The position numbers were made by a program, and so were the translations under genes. A model generated the notes under the pieces. That model ran no database searches, had not been told where the DNA came from, and saw only the letters and a program-made list of their open reading frames with translations. Positions 38,259-47,830 of a stretch of DNA of 64,000 bases are shown here, piece by piece. Numbering within the stretch: position 1 is the first letter of the stretch; each line of letters starts with the position of its first letter. This stretch comes from Bin5 sp034422415 (lineage in GTDB: Bacteria; Chloroflexota; Anaerolineae; Caldilineales; Caldilineaceae). The stretch spans positions 992,001 to 1,056,000 of the forward strand of contig OZ241871.1 in the NCBI GenBank assembly GCA_965202955.1, written 5' to 3'.

Positions 38259-40127
38259 ATGGACGCCACTCTCGCTGCTTTTGCCAACCCGCCGACTGAG
38301 TTCTCTGTGCTGCCGTTCTGGTTCTGGAATGACGACCTCGACGCGGACGAGATCCGGCGGCAGATCGCGGATTTCGAGGCGCATGGGGTGCATGGGTTCA
38401 CTGTTCACCCGCGGGTGGGGCTGCCGCGCTCGCTGGGGTGGATGTCGGAGGCGCTGCTGGGGTTTTACGATGTTGCGATCGAGGAGGCAGCGCGGCGGGG
38501 GATGCAGGTGGTCCTGTACGACGAGGGGATGTATCCGTCGGGCTCGTCGGCGGGGCAGGTGGCGGCGGAGAACCCGGCTTACCAGACGCGCTGCCTGGAG
38601 GCGCGCGCCCTGAGGGGCGGTGAAGAGCCGGCGCTGCAGGCGGACGAGACGCTGGTCGCGGTCGTTGCGCGGCGCAGCGGAGAGCGGCTGGCCGTGATCG
38701 ACCGCAAGATGGACGCTTACATTCGCGGGCTGCACTATATCGACGGGGGCCCGGCGGAAGACGAACCGCCGGCGGGCGACCTGCTGAACCCGGACGCGGT
38801 CGCCTGCTTCATCGGCCTGGTGTACGACAGGTTTTATGAGCGGTTTGGGCAGCACTTTGGCGGGCTGATCCCCGCCATTTTCACCGACGAGCCGAGCCCG
38901 GTCGGCAGGCCGCGCGAGCGCGGCGTCTGGCCGGGCACGACCGGGATCCTGGCGCACGTGAACCGCCTGCTGGGCTACGACTTCACGCCCCATCTGCCGG
39001 CGCTGTGGCACGACGACGAGCCGGACGCACAGCGCTATCGCGCCGACTACGAACGCGCCATCGCGCTGCGCATGGAGGAGACGTGGTATTCGCAGCTTTA
39101 CGACTGGTGCAGCGAGCACAACATCGCGCTGACCGGCCATCCGGCGCTGGCCGACGACCTCGGCGCGGAGCGCTATTTCCACATCCCCGGCCAGGACCTG
39201 GTGTGGCGCTGGGTGCTGCCGGATGACCCGACCGCGCTCGAAGGGGCGCAGTCTACGCAGGGCAAATGCGGCAGCTCGGCCATGATCCACAGCGGCCGCC
39301 GGCGCAACGCAAACGAGCTGTGCGGCGCCTACGGCCACGAGCTGACGTGGGAGGAGATGAACTGGCTGGCGGACTGGTGTTTCGTGCGCGGCACGAACAT
39401 GCTCTTCCCGCACGCCTTCTACTACAGCGTGCGCGGCATCCGCCGCGACGAGCGGCCGCCGGACGTGGGGCCGAACAGCGCGTGGTGGGACCGCTACGAG
39501 AGCTACGCGGACCGCTGCCGCCGCCTCTGCTGGCTGAACACCGACAGCCGGCATGTGTGCTCGATCGCCGTCCTCGGCAGGGTGGACTGGCTGCCCTGGC
39601 AGCCGGCCAAGGTCCTGTTTCAGCATCAGCGCGATTTCAACTACGTGGAGGAGCGCCACCTGTGGGAGGATGCCGCGGTTGACGAAGACGGCATACAGCT
39701 GGCCGGTATGCGCTACGCGGCGGTCATCGCGGCGCACGGGCCGGACGAACAGGGGCGCGCTGCCTTGCAGAAGCTGGAAGAGGCCGGACGTCTGCTGCGT
39801 TACCGCGCCGATACGTCTGCGTCAGAGTTGATGACTTTTGTCGACCGGCTTGTGGCTGCCGATGTCACTGCGGAGCCGGCCGCGGCTGCGCTGCGCGTGC
39901 GGCGCGTACACAAGGGTGGACGTGACTGGTGGATTTTGTTCAACGAGGAGGGCGCGCCTCTAAGGAGCAGTATAACGCTTGGGGCCGATGGCCCGTTCCT
40001 GCTTGTGGACGCCTGGACGGGAGAGAGCCGGCCGTGGGAAAATGGCGCGCAAATCACACTGGGGCGATACCAGTTGAAGGTCGTCTGCACCGACGGCGGA
40101 GATGTGCGCTCATCTCCGAAAATCTGA
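38259..40127 (+). CDS. Glycoside hydrolase-like protein (alpha-L-rhamnosidase/GH106-like)
   Basis: 622 residues without a signal peptide. The N-terminus reads FSVLPFWFWNDDLDADEIRRQI, GVHGFTVHPRVGL and MQVVLYDEGMYPSG, the pattern of TIM-barrel proteins annotated as glycosyl hydrolases near GH106. FTDEPSP and a middle GHELTWEEMNWLADW suggest acidic active-site residues. The C-terminal part is beta-rich (VDAWTGESRPW). Lack of a signal implies action on imported oligosaccharides. The family assignment is moderate; the substrate is unknown. It stands alone, followed by the convergent cold-shock gene. Confidence 0.7.
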   Translation: MDATLAAFANPPTEFSVLPFWFWNDDLDADEIRRQIADFEAHGVHGFTVHPRVGLPRSLGWMSEALLGFYDVAIEEAARRGMQVVLYDEGMYPSGSSAGQVAAENPAYQTRCLEARALRGGEEPALQADETLVAVVARRSGERLAVIDRKMDAYIRGLHYIDGGPAEDEPPAGDLLNPDAVACFIGLVYDRFYERFGQHFGGLIPAIFTDEPSPVGRPRERGVWPGTTGILAHVNRLLGYDFTPHLPALWHDDEPDAQRYRADYERAIALRMEETWYSQLYDWCSEHNIALTGHPALADDLGAERYFHIPGQDLVWRWVLPDDPTALEGAQSTQGKCGSSAMIHSGRRRNANELCGAYGHELTWEEMNWLADWCFVRGTNMLFPHAFYYSVRGIRRDERPPDVGPNSAWWDRYESYADRCRRLCWLNTDSRHVCSIAVLGRVDWLPWQPAKVLFQHQRDFNYVEERHLWEDAAVDEDGIQLAGMRYAAVIAAHGPDEQGRAALQKLEEAGRLLRYRADTSASELMTFVDRLVAADVTAEPAAAALRVRRVHKGGRDWWILFNEEGAPLRSSITLGADGPFLLVDAWTGESRPWENGAQITLGRYQLKVVCTDGGDVRSSPKI

Positions 40128-40131
40128 GGAG

Positions 40132-40208
40132 AAAAAAAAGGGAGCGACCCTGTCGAATTGCCGCCTACTGTTCAAAGCTCTGAGTCAGCGACAATCGTAG
40201 TCACTCCC
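40132..40208 (-). terminator. Terminator after the cold-shock gene
   Basis: Arms 40200-40208 and 40140-40148 pair on the minus strand as GGGAGTGAC / GTCGCTCCC with one wobble pair, and eight T's follow (40139-40132). The loop is long (about 50 nt) with its own internal pairing. Confidence 0.5.
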
Positions 40209-40231
40209 TGCTTTTACCAACCGGCCGTTGC

Positions 40232-40453
40232 TCAGGCCACGCTGGGTACTCTTACAACCTTGCTGGCGGCAGGTCCCTTCGGTCCGTCTTCGATCTCGAA
40301 CTCGACCTGGTCGCCTTCAGAAAGGCTGCGGAATCCCTCCGACTGGATCGCGGAGAAATGCACGAATACGTCCGGTCCATCCTCCCGGGCGATGAAGCCA
40401 TAGCCCTTCTGATCACTGAACCACTTCACGGTGCCTGCTACTGTTTCACTCAT
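40232..40453 (-). CDS. Cold-shock protein (CspA family)
   Basis: 73 residues, full length for the family. VKWFSDQKGYGFIARED (RNP1-type) and DVFVHFSAI (RNP2-type) are the RNA-binding motifs, followed by GFRSLSEGDQVEFEIEDGPKGPAA. It binds single-stranded RNA as a chaperone. ATG 40453 follows AGGAG. A strong promoter lies at 40613-40641, giving an untranslated leader of about 150 nt, as in cold-regulated cspA genes; leader regulation is inferred. Confidence 0.95.
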   Translation of the reverse strand: MSETVAGTVKWFSDQKGYGFIAREDGPDVFVHFSAIQSEGFRSLSEGDQVEFEIEDGPKGPAASKVVRVPSVA

Positions 40454-40612
40454 GGTGAAAACTCTCCTATGCTGACTGCGGATACCAGATACGGCGCAAA
40501 ACAACCTGCGCACTGACTGGTGATACTACATGAAAATGCTCCTTGCCTCGTCGCATTAGGAGAATGCTCATACGTCAACCTGTCAGAACACTAACTTATT
40601 TTGCTGCATAGA

Positions 40613-40641
40613 ATAATACGATGGCTCAGGCTTCTTGTCAA
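40613..40641 (-). promoter_or_regulatory. Promoter of the cold-shock gene
   Basis: On the minus strand TTGACA (40641-40636) and TATTAT (40618-40613) with a 17-base spacer. The start point would be near 40606. Confidence 0.65.
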
Positions 40642-40794
40642 ATCGGCGAAAAGTTCGTTTTCTCTGCCCCGAAATGGACGCCGCGGACCAGGTAAGGTAG
40701 ACTGGGACGCGCATCGGTTGCGCCGCGTGGCGCAAGCCACCGGCCGGGCGCGAGCCGCCGCCTGCCCTCCACCGGCTTAGAGGAGCCGCACGCA

Positions 40795-41592
40795 ATGTAC
40801 TCTGTACTGGCCGTTGACCTGGACGAAACGCTGCTGAACGGCGAAAGCAGCGTCTCTGCGCGCACGATGGCGGCGCTGGAGAAGTGGCACGGCGGCGGCC
40901 GCAGAATCGTGATCGCGACCGGGCGCCCGCCGCGCTCGACGCGCACCATTCCCTCTGCGCTCCACAGTTTCCCGTGGATCTGCTACAACGGCGCCTGGAT
41001 CGAACAGGAAGGCGACGTCCTGTTCCAGACGACGATCCCGGTCGAGGATGCCCGCCGCATCGTGGCTGAGGTGCTGACCGCGGCGCCCGATTGCCGCCTG
41101 GGGGTCGAAATCGCAGATCAGCTGTATACGAACCGTGAGGGTCAGTGGACCAGCGCCAATCTGGTCGACGATGTTCTGGCGCACACGACCCGTCCTGCCG
41201 CCAAGATCCTTACTTCGCTGTCGGAGCTGGACGAGGCCCAGTTCCAGCGGGCAAACGGCCAGGTGACTGCCAGGCAGTCGGAAATTTTCTTACAGGGACT
41301 CCCGCCGTCCTGCCGCGCGCTGATATCGCCAAAATATGACCTGGTCCAGGTGATCCCCAGCAGTGCGTCGAAGGCGGCGGCGCTGCGCTGGCTGCTCGAC
41401 CGCTGGGGGCTTTCGCAGAAAGAGGTGATCGCGTTCGGCGATGACGTCAACGACGTGGAGATGGTGGCCGAGGCCGGGCTGGGCGTGGCGATGGCGAACG
41501 CGGTGCCGGAGGTGAAGGCTGCGGCCGATCGCATGACCGCGAGCAATGAGGAGGACGGCGTGGCGGTCGTGCTGGAGGCGTTCCTGGACTGA
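40795..41592 (+). CDS. HAD-superfamily phosphatase, Cof type
   Basis: 265 residues. Motif I is LAVDLDETLLNG, motif II IVIATGRP, and motifs III/IV lie in FGDDVNDVEMVAEAGLGVAMANA with the Lys in SKAAALRWLL. Cof-type HAD enzymes dephosphorylate sugar phosphates, flavin or pyridoxal precursors. No membrane segments. It stands alone; substrate unknown. The start is set by the family N-terminus right after a GAGG-like site. Confidence 0.93.
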   Translation: MYSVLAVDLDETLLNGESSVSARTMAALEKWHGGGRRIVIATGRPPRSTRTIPSALHSFPWICYNGAWIEQEGDVLFQTTIPVEDARRIVAEVLTAAPDCRLGVEIADQLYTNREGQWTSANLVDDVLAHTTRPAAKILTSLSELDEAQFQRANGQVTARQSEIFLQGLPPSCRALISPKYDLVQVIPSSASKAAALRWLLDRWGLSQKEVIAFGDDVNDVEMVAEAGLGVAMANAVPEVKAAADRMTASNEEDGVAVVLEAFLD

Positions 41593-41700
41593 GTGCCTGC
41601 GGAAATAGAGACTCTTACTCTTACTTTGAGTTGACCCCCCCCTCTACAGTTCCTCGCTCAAGGTGAGGAATCTCCCCTTACACCATTCAAGGTTGGCCTC

Positions 41701-41901
41701 ATGGGCGAAAGACCTCTGTTCAAGCAATGCCCAATGTGCCAACGGTTTTCCCCAGAAGAGAGCAAAGTATGTGCAGGATGTGGGTTTGACTTTGTTCTGG
41801 CGGATCTGTCGGCAGAAGGGACTGAGGGGTTGCAGGGACTATCTCAGCAGCCGATAGAGACAATGAGTTCACGAACTTGCGCATATCAATGGAACGAGTG
41901 A
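41701..41901 (+). CDS. Small zinc-ribbon protein
   Basis: 66 residues. KQCPMCQRFSPEESKVCAGCGFDF gives two CxxC knuckles 13 residues apart, a typical rubredoxin-like zinc ribbon. The remainder is low complexity. No good ribosome site is visible and there is no partner gene. It is probably a real small metal-binding protein, but the C-terminal third could be non-native. Confidence 0.55.
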   Translation: MGERPLFKQCPMCQRFSPEESKVCAGCGFDFVLADLSAEGTEGLQGLSQQPIETMSSRTCAYQWNE

Positions 41902-42398
41902 GACGCCTCCGATGCCAGGCAGCATCCCGTGCCAAAACTCTTGGTTCCGAATCGGACGCGCATGAACTCCAGATTGTCTAATAATTATCATATTATTGTG
42001 AACGGATGCTGTTCTGTTTCCAAAAATTTTTTTCTCGCAAACGCTCGTAAACTCTCGTCGATCTCTCGTAAAACGCTCGTACGAGCGTTTACCTGTTCCC
42101 GTGCCTGGACACGCTATCTGTTCACCGCGCGCCCGGCCCGGACATTGGTGTAACAGCACCGAAACTGTCTCTTTTCAGCCGTTTTGGAACCCCGCCTTTG
42201 CACCGCACGCAGCCGGGAGACCTTGCCTTCTCGACACACCTTGCAAATGTCAACGAGCCCTAATCAGACTGAAGCCACGACTGGTCAAGCAGATCTCGCA
42301 GAAAAATTGGGACTGCGCCCAAACGCACAGATGGATTGACCTTCGAATGCCTTGCAAGTTATGATGGGAGGCACTCTTTAATTCACGTCGAGGAGATC
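41902..42398. other. Non-coding stretch with palindromic repeats
   Basis: No gene seen; AT-richer than its surroundings. It holds the operator-like cluster described separately at 42039-42090. A possible weak promoter for the AbrB gene was not resolved. Confidence 0.5.
42039..42090. repeat. Operator-like cluster with a 20-bp perfect palindrome
   Basis: aaacgctcgtacgagcgttt at 42071-42090 is a perfect palindrome. Its left half (aaacgctcgta) also occurs at 42039-42049, and ctctcgt recurs at 42052-42058 and 42063-42069. The spacing suggests a multi-site binding region for a dimeric regulator. Confidence 0.5.
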
Positions 42399-42614
42399 AT
42401 GCGCATATCCAAACGGGGGCAAATCACCATCCCCAAACGGCTGCGAGACCAATTCGGTCTCAGCCAGGACGCGGAAGTTGAGATCACGCCGACCGCCCGG
42501 GGTCTGCTCATCCAGAAACAGAGTGCGGCGCAGCACCCGGTGGACCGTGTACGCGGGATCCTCGATGGCATCTGCGACGTAGATGAATACCTGGAGGAAA
42601 TCCGGGGTAGGTGA
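42399..42614 (+). CDS. AbrB/MazE-type antitoxin (VapB-like)
   Basis: 71 residues from ATG 42399 (AGGAG upstream). MRISKRGQITIPKRLRDQFGL is the swapped-hairpin AbrB DNA-binding domain, and the C-terminal DRVRGILDGICDVDEYLEEIRG is the toxin-binding tail. It overlaps the GTG start of the following PIN gene (GTGA), the usual vapBC layout. The toxin gene is broken, so the antitoxin is probably an orphan with only DNA-binding function. Confidence 0.88.
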   Translation: MRISKRGQITIPKRLRDQFGLSQDAEVEITPTARGLLIQKQSAAQHPVDRVRGILDGICDVDEYLEEIRGR

Positions 42615-42770
42615 TCACATCCGTCGATACCAACGTCCTCTTGGACGTATTCGTATTTCATCATCACCGACTTTCTTATCGGCGCCCACGCCATCGCCTC
42701 GGCCGACGCCTTCCTCACTCGTGATCGCGGCTTCTACACCTCCTACTTCCCAGAACTGACGGGTCCCTGA
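42611..42770 (+). pseudogene. VapC PIN toxin gene with internal deletion
   Basis: From GTG 42611 the frame gives MITSVDTNVLLDVFVF, the PIN start with its first Asp. From about 42657 another frame gives FIITDFLIGAHAIASADAFL and TRDRGFYTSYFP, the PIN C-terminus with its last Asp. The middle (about 75-80 residues) is gone and the two parts are in different frames. It is therefore not functional. Confidence 0.85.
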
Positions 42771-42841
42771 TCGAGAATCTCCCCTTTTCGAGAATATCCA
42801 CCTTGGAGGGGAGGCGCTGAGAGAATGCCGATAAACAGTCC

Positions 42842-43612
<771 letters not shown>

Positions 43613-45601
43613 ATGGCAGAGAAACGGCGTCCGGCGACGATCCTTCAGCACTTTCTGCGGCAGGTCGAGACGAACGGCGCCGGCAGAGTCGCGCTGCGCC
43701 AGAAGGAGCTCGGCATCTGGCGGGAATACAGCTGGAAGGCATCGTGCGAGCAGGTGCGGATGTTCGGTCTGGGGCTGCAGGAGCTGGGCCTGAAAAGGGG
43801 TGAGCACGTTGCCACAATCGGTGATAACGATTGCCAATACCTGTGGGCCTATTTGGGGCTGCTGGCGGTGGGCGGCGTCCAGGTCGGGCTTTTCACCGAC
43901 GCCACCGCGGAGGAGGCCGCGTATATCATCGCGCACAGCGACGCCCGATTTGTCCTCGCGCAGGACCAGGAGCAGGTAGACAAGATGCTTGCCGTGCGCC
44001 CCCAGATTCCCAAGGTGGAGCACGTCATCTACTGGGATGAGCGGGGGCTGTGGGCGTACGACGATCCCTGGCTCACGCCCTACGATGAGGTGTGCCGGTT
44101 GGGCCGGGCACTGGCTGCGCGCGAGCCGTCGCGCTTCGGGGATGAAGTCGCCCGGGGCCACCATGATGACCTGGCGATTCTCTGCTACACTTCGGGCACG
44201 ACGGGCCGTCCCAAGGGGGCGATGATCAGCCACGACAACATTATCAGCACCACGAAAGCCTTCAACGAGGTGGCCCCTGTCAACGAAGACGACAACCATG
44301 TCAGCCTGCTGCCCCTGGGCTGGATCGCCGAGCACGCCTGGGGCGTAGCGCCGCATTGCCTATACGGCATGATCATGAACTTTCCCGAAAATTTGGAAAC
44401 GGTGCGCGAGAACGTGCGCGAGATTGCGCCAAACCGGGTGCTCTACAACTCGCGCCTTTGGGACGGGCTGGTGGGGACGATCCAGGTGCGGCTGGCAGAG
44501 TCGTCGCGGCTCAACCGGATGCTCTACCGGCTCTTTCTGCCGGTCGGACAGCGTGTGGCGGACAGAAGGCTGGCGGGTGAGGCCGTTTCGCCGGCTCTGC
44601 GGCTGGCGCACAGCATCGGCAACTGGTGCATCTTCGGCCCTCTGCGGGACAAGCTCGGCTTCACCAACCTGCGCGCGGCGTACACCGCGGGGGGCGCGCT
44701 CAGCCCGGATGCGATGCGTTTTTTCCATGCGCTCGGGATCAACCTGAAACAGATATACGGATTAACTGAAGTAACCGGCGGTGGTACAATGCACCGCGAC
44801 GGCGACATCAAGTTCGCCAGCATCGGAAAGCCGGCGGCGGGTATCGCCGTGCGCACGGACGAAGAAGGGGAGATCCATATCGGCGGCCCCACCGTGTTTC
44901 AGGGCTACTTCAAGAACGCCGACGCGACCGCGGAATCGATCGTAGAGGAAAAGGGAACGCGCTGGTTCCGCACCGGCGACGCCGGCTACATCGACGATGA
45001 CGGCCATCTGATCTATCTGGACCGGATGAAGGATATGATCACGCTGGCCGGGGGCGAGCGCTACGCGCCGCAGTTCATCGAAGGGCGGCTCAAGTTCAGC
45101 CCCTACATTCTGGACGTGATGGCGGTGGGCGGGCCGGCCCTCGAATACGTTACTGCGCTGATCATCATCAACTTCGAAAACGTCGGCAACTGGGCGGAGA
45201 AGCAGGGCATCGTCTTCACCACCTTCGCCGACCTTTCGCAGAAGGGGGAGGTCAGCGAGTTGGTGCGGCAGGCGGTGGAGGAAGTGAATGCCAACATGCC
45301 GCCGGGCAGCAGGGTGCGGCGCTTCGTGCTGCTGCACAAGGAGTTTGACGCCGACGAGTCGGAGATGACCCGCTCGCGCAAGCTGCGCCGCGACGTGCTG
45401 TACGAGCGCTACGCCGACATGATCGAGACGATGTACGCTGGCGAGGACCGCTTCCACGTGCGCACACCGGTGCGCTACCAGGACGGCAGCGAGCACATCA
45501 TTGAAATGGATTTGCGGATAGTGGATAGTGAATTGGGCCCATTGACGTCCATCTCTACTGCAGAGGCGCTCCGCCCCCCCACTGCAGTTACCGGCAACTG
45601 A
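43613..45601 (+). CDS. AMP-forming acyl-CoA ligase (long-chain type)
   Basis: 662 residues. The AMP-binding motif YTSGTTGRPKGAMIS, the GGG/YGLTE motif (QIYGLTEVTGGGTMH) and the C-terminal TGDAGYIDDDGHLIYLDRMKDMI are those of long-chain acyl-CoA synthetases (FadD15-like). It makes acyl-CoA from a carboxylic acid, ATP and CoA. Lying between livG and livH and touching livG, it probably activates the acid imported by the transporter. The last residues and TGA are encoded by heptamer repeats, so the native C-terminus may have been changed. Confidence 0.93.
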   Translation: MAEKRRPATILQHFLRQVETNGAGRVALRQKELGIWREYSWKASCEQVRMFGLGLQELGLKRGEHVATIGDNDCQYLWAYLGLLAVGGVQVGLFTDATAEEAAYIIAHSDARFVLAQDQEQVDKMLAVRPQIPKVEHVIYWDERGLWAYDDPWLTPYDEVCRLGRALAAREPSRFGDEVARGHHDDLAILCYTSGTTGRPKGAMISHDNIISTTKAFNEVAPVNEDDNHVSLLPLGWIAEHAWGVAPHCLYGMIMNFPENLETVRENVREIAPNRVLYNSRLWDGLVGTIQVRLAESSRLNRMLYRLFLPVGQRVADRRLAGEAVSPALRLAHSIGNWCIFGPLRDKLGFTNLRAAYTAGGALSPDAMRFFHALGINLKQIYGLTEVTGGGTMHRDGDIKFASIGKPAAGIAVRTDEEGEIHIGGPTVFQGYFKNADATAESIVEEKGTRWFRTGDAGYIDDDGHLIYLDRMKDMITLAGGERYAPQFIEGRLKFSPYILDVMAVGGPALEYVTALIIINFENVGNWAEKQGIVFTTFADLSQKGEVSELVRQAVEEVNANMPPGSRVRRFVLLHKEFDADESEMTRSRKLRRDVLYERYADMIETMYAGEDRFHVRTPVRYQDGSEHIIEMDLRIVDSELGPLTSISTAEALRPPTAVTGN

Positions 45602-45623
45602 CCACTGGCAACTGGCAACTGAT
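45589..45623 (+). repeat. Heptamer repeat, 5 units
   Basis: Units taccggc, aactgac, cactggc, aactggc and aactgat. The TGA of the ligase (45599-45601) lies in the second unit and the array ends at the base before the ATG of livH. A shorter piece (gtggata, gtgaatt) lies near 45521. Confidence 0.8.
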
Positions 45624-46562
45624 ATGAATTGGCCACTTGTACCGCAACAGTTTGTGACAGGCCTGCTCAACGGCGGGACGATCGGGTTGATCGCGCTGGG
45701 CATCGTGCTGATCTACAAGTCGTCGGAGGTGTTCAACTTTGCCCACGGTCATCTGGTGATGTTCGGCGCGTTCCTGACGTGGTGGTTTAGCGGCGGCGGC
45801 GCGGAACCGGGCGCGGCGCTGATCGACCTGCCGCTGTGGGCGGCGGTGATCGCGGCGCTGGCCGGCGCGATGGGAATCGGCCTGCTGATCGAACGCCTCG
45901 CGCTGCGTCCAATGACAGGGCAGCCCCTGCTGGCGATTATGCTGATGACCCTGGGGCTGGCCCAGCTTTTTGAAGGGGTGACGGCGGTCCTGTTCGGCGT
46001 GGCCCTGAAGAGCGACTTCCCGACACCGTTTTCGCCCAGCGACGTGCTGGTCATCCCCTTCCCGGGGGCGTTCGGCGACGCCATCCGCTTGAAATACAGG
46101 CTGGTGGCCACATTTATCGTTGCCGTCGTAGCCGCGTCGTTGTTCATCTGGTTTTTCAACCGGACGAGGACCGGCCTGGCGATGCGCGCCACGGCGGAGA
46201 GCCACGAGGTGGCGCGCTCGGTCGGCATCAAGGTGAGCCGCGTCTTCGGCCTCTCGTGGGGCATCGCCGGGGTGATCGCGACGCTGGGCGGCGTCCTGCT
46301 GGCGACGGTGAGCGGCGTCAGCCTGAACCTTTCAACGGTCGCGCTGATCGCTTTTCCTGCGATTCTGCTGGGCGGGCTGGAGTCGCTGGGCGGCGCGCTG
46401 CTGGGAGGTTTTGCCATCGGCCTGGTGCAGGCGATGGTGCAGGCTTCACGTCTGATCGAAGTGCGCAACTCCGCCGAAATCGCGCCCTATCTCCTGCTGC
46501 TGGTTGTACTGCTCATCCGCCCTGAGGGGCTGTTCGGGCAGAAGAGGATCGAGAGGATCTAG
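45624..46562 (+). CDS. livH: Branched-chain amino acid-type ABC permease LivH
   Basis: 312 residues with about eight membrane helices. GLLNGGTIGLIALGIVLIYKSSEVFNFAHG is the LivH start, and RTRTGLAMRATAESHEVARSVGI with a C-terminal GGLESLGGALLGG is the conserved cytoplasmic loop region. It forms the channel with LivM. The ATG follows directly after a heptamer array, which takes the place of a normal ribosome site, so translation may depend on the upstream gene. The substrate may be an acid rather than an amino acid, given the ligase. Confidence 0.93.
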   Translation: MNWPLVPQQFVTGLLNGGTIGLIALGIVLIYKSSEVFNFAHGHLVMFGAFLTWWFSGGGAEPGAALIDLPLWAAVIAALAGAMGIGLLIERLALRPMTGQPLLAIMLMTLGLAQLFEGVTAVLFGVALKSDFPTPFSPSDVLVIPFPGAFGDAIRLKYRLVATFIVAVVAASLFIWFFNRTRTGLAMRATAESHEVARSVGIKVSRVFGLSWGIAGVIATLGGVLLATVSGVSLNLSTVALIAFPAILLGGLESLGGALLGGFAIGLVQAMVQASRLIEVRNSAEIAPYLLLLVVLLIRPEGLFGQKRIERI

Positions 46563-46630
46563 ATTTTTGGCAGATCGTAGCGGGCGGTGCCGCCGCCTGC
46601 GATCGCGAGCCAGCCACCACCGGATGCCGA

Positions 46631-47698
46631 ATGGCCGTACTACGCCCCGCCGGCGACTTCGACCGCTCCTATGCGCAGGATATGGCGCTGCTGCGCCGTC
46701 CGTGGCACTACTGGCTGCTCGGCTTCAGCCTGCTGGCGGCCTGGACGGTGCCCTTGTGGGGCAACGCCTACATCACCGCCACCGTCAACCAGATCGCGTA
46801 TACGATCATCGCTGTGCAAGGGTTGAATGTCCTGACCGGCTACACCGGCCAGATCTCGCTGAGCCAGGCGGCCTTCATGCTCGTAGGCGGCTATGCCTCG
46901 GCGCTGATCGTAACGCACGCAGGGCTGTCGTTTTTCATCGCCCTGCCGCTGGCGGCGTTTGTCGCTGGCGGCGTTGGCCTGCTCTTCGGTCTGACGAGTC
47001 TGCGCGTTAAGGGGTTTTACCTGGTCTTCGCGACGCTGGCGGCGCAGTTCATCATCCCGTGGATGAGCCGCCACACCTTCAAGGACTTTCTGGGCGGCTC
47101 AAACGGTGCGATCGAGGCGCCGGTGCCGCGGTTGGGCGGGTTGAACTTCGGCGAGGCGAGCAACTTCGTCTACATCTCGCTGATCGTGCTGCTGATCACG
47201 ACCGTCCTGCTGTTCAACATTTCGCGCACGCGGCTGGGGCGGGCGTTTGTCAGCGTGCGCGACAACGACCTGGCGGCGGAGCTGCTCGGCGTGAACCTGT
47301 TCACCTACAAGCTGCGCGCCTTCTTCATAGCCGCGCTGCTGGCGGGCGTTGCCGGCGCGCTCAAGGCGCACAGCCAGCGCGGGGTCGGCACCGAGTTCGG
47401 CTACGGCCTGAACGAATCGATCATCTACCTGGGCATGCTGGTCATCGGCGGCCTCGGCACGAATCTGGGTCCCTTCCTGGGCGTCGCGTTCATTGTCCTG
47501 CTGGAGGACCTTTCCGACCTGATGGGGGGCGTGATGGCCGCGGCCTTCCCCGAGTTTTCGGGCCAGCTTCTGACCTCGTTCCGTCCGATCTTTTTCGGCA
47601 TTGCTTTGATTCTCTTTCTGATCTACGAACCGCGCGGACTGGCCCATCGCTGGCAGCTGCTGAAAGCCGGCTGGCGGCTGCGTCCGTTCTCACGCTGA
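46631..47698 (+). CDS. livM: Branched-chain amino acid-type ABC permease LivM
   Basis: 355 residues. LNVLTGYTGQISLSQAAFMLVGGYASALI and SLRVKGFYLVFATLAAQFII match LivM, and RTRLGRAFVSVRDNDLAAELLGVN is the coupling loop. About nine membrane helices. It pairs with LivH in the inner membrane. It lies 68 bp after livH. The first residues (MAVLRPAGDFDRSY) are not conserved in the family, so an internal start is possible. Confidence 0.93.
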   Translation: MAVLRPAGDFDRSYAQDMALLRRPWHYWLLGFSLLAAWTVPLWGNAYITATVNQIAYTIIAVQGLNVLTGYTGQISLSQAAFMLVGGYASALIVTHAGLSFFIALPLAAFVAGGVGLLFGLTSLRVKGFYLVFATLAAQFIIPWMSRHTFKDFLGGSNGAIEAPVPRLGGLNFGEASNFVYISLIVLLITTVLLFNISRTRLGRAFVSVRDNDLAAELLGVNLFTYKLRAFFIAALLAGVAGALKAHSQRGVGTEFGYGLNESIIYLGMLVIGGLGTNLGPFLGVAFIVLLEDLSDLMGGVMAAAFPEFSGQLLTSFRPIFFGIALILFLIYEPRGLAHRWQLLKAGWRLRPFSR

Positions 47699-47707
47699 TT
47701 CATTGGG

Positions 47708-47723
47708 GCATTGCCGGCAATGC
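47708..47723. repeat. Perfect 16-bp palindrome
   Basis: gcattgccggcaatgc lies between livM and the binding-protein gene. It may form a small hairpin; no T-run follows, so it is not a clear terminator. Confidence 0.35.
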
Positions 47724-47830
47724 GCCGGTTGATGTTCGTGTCGCGCCGCAGATTGCTCGCGGTTTGCGTGGCATGGGCGATAATGTAGGATAGGGATTGG
47801 AAAAGAGTCCACATGGAAGGAGGAGTCCAA

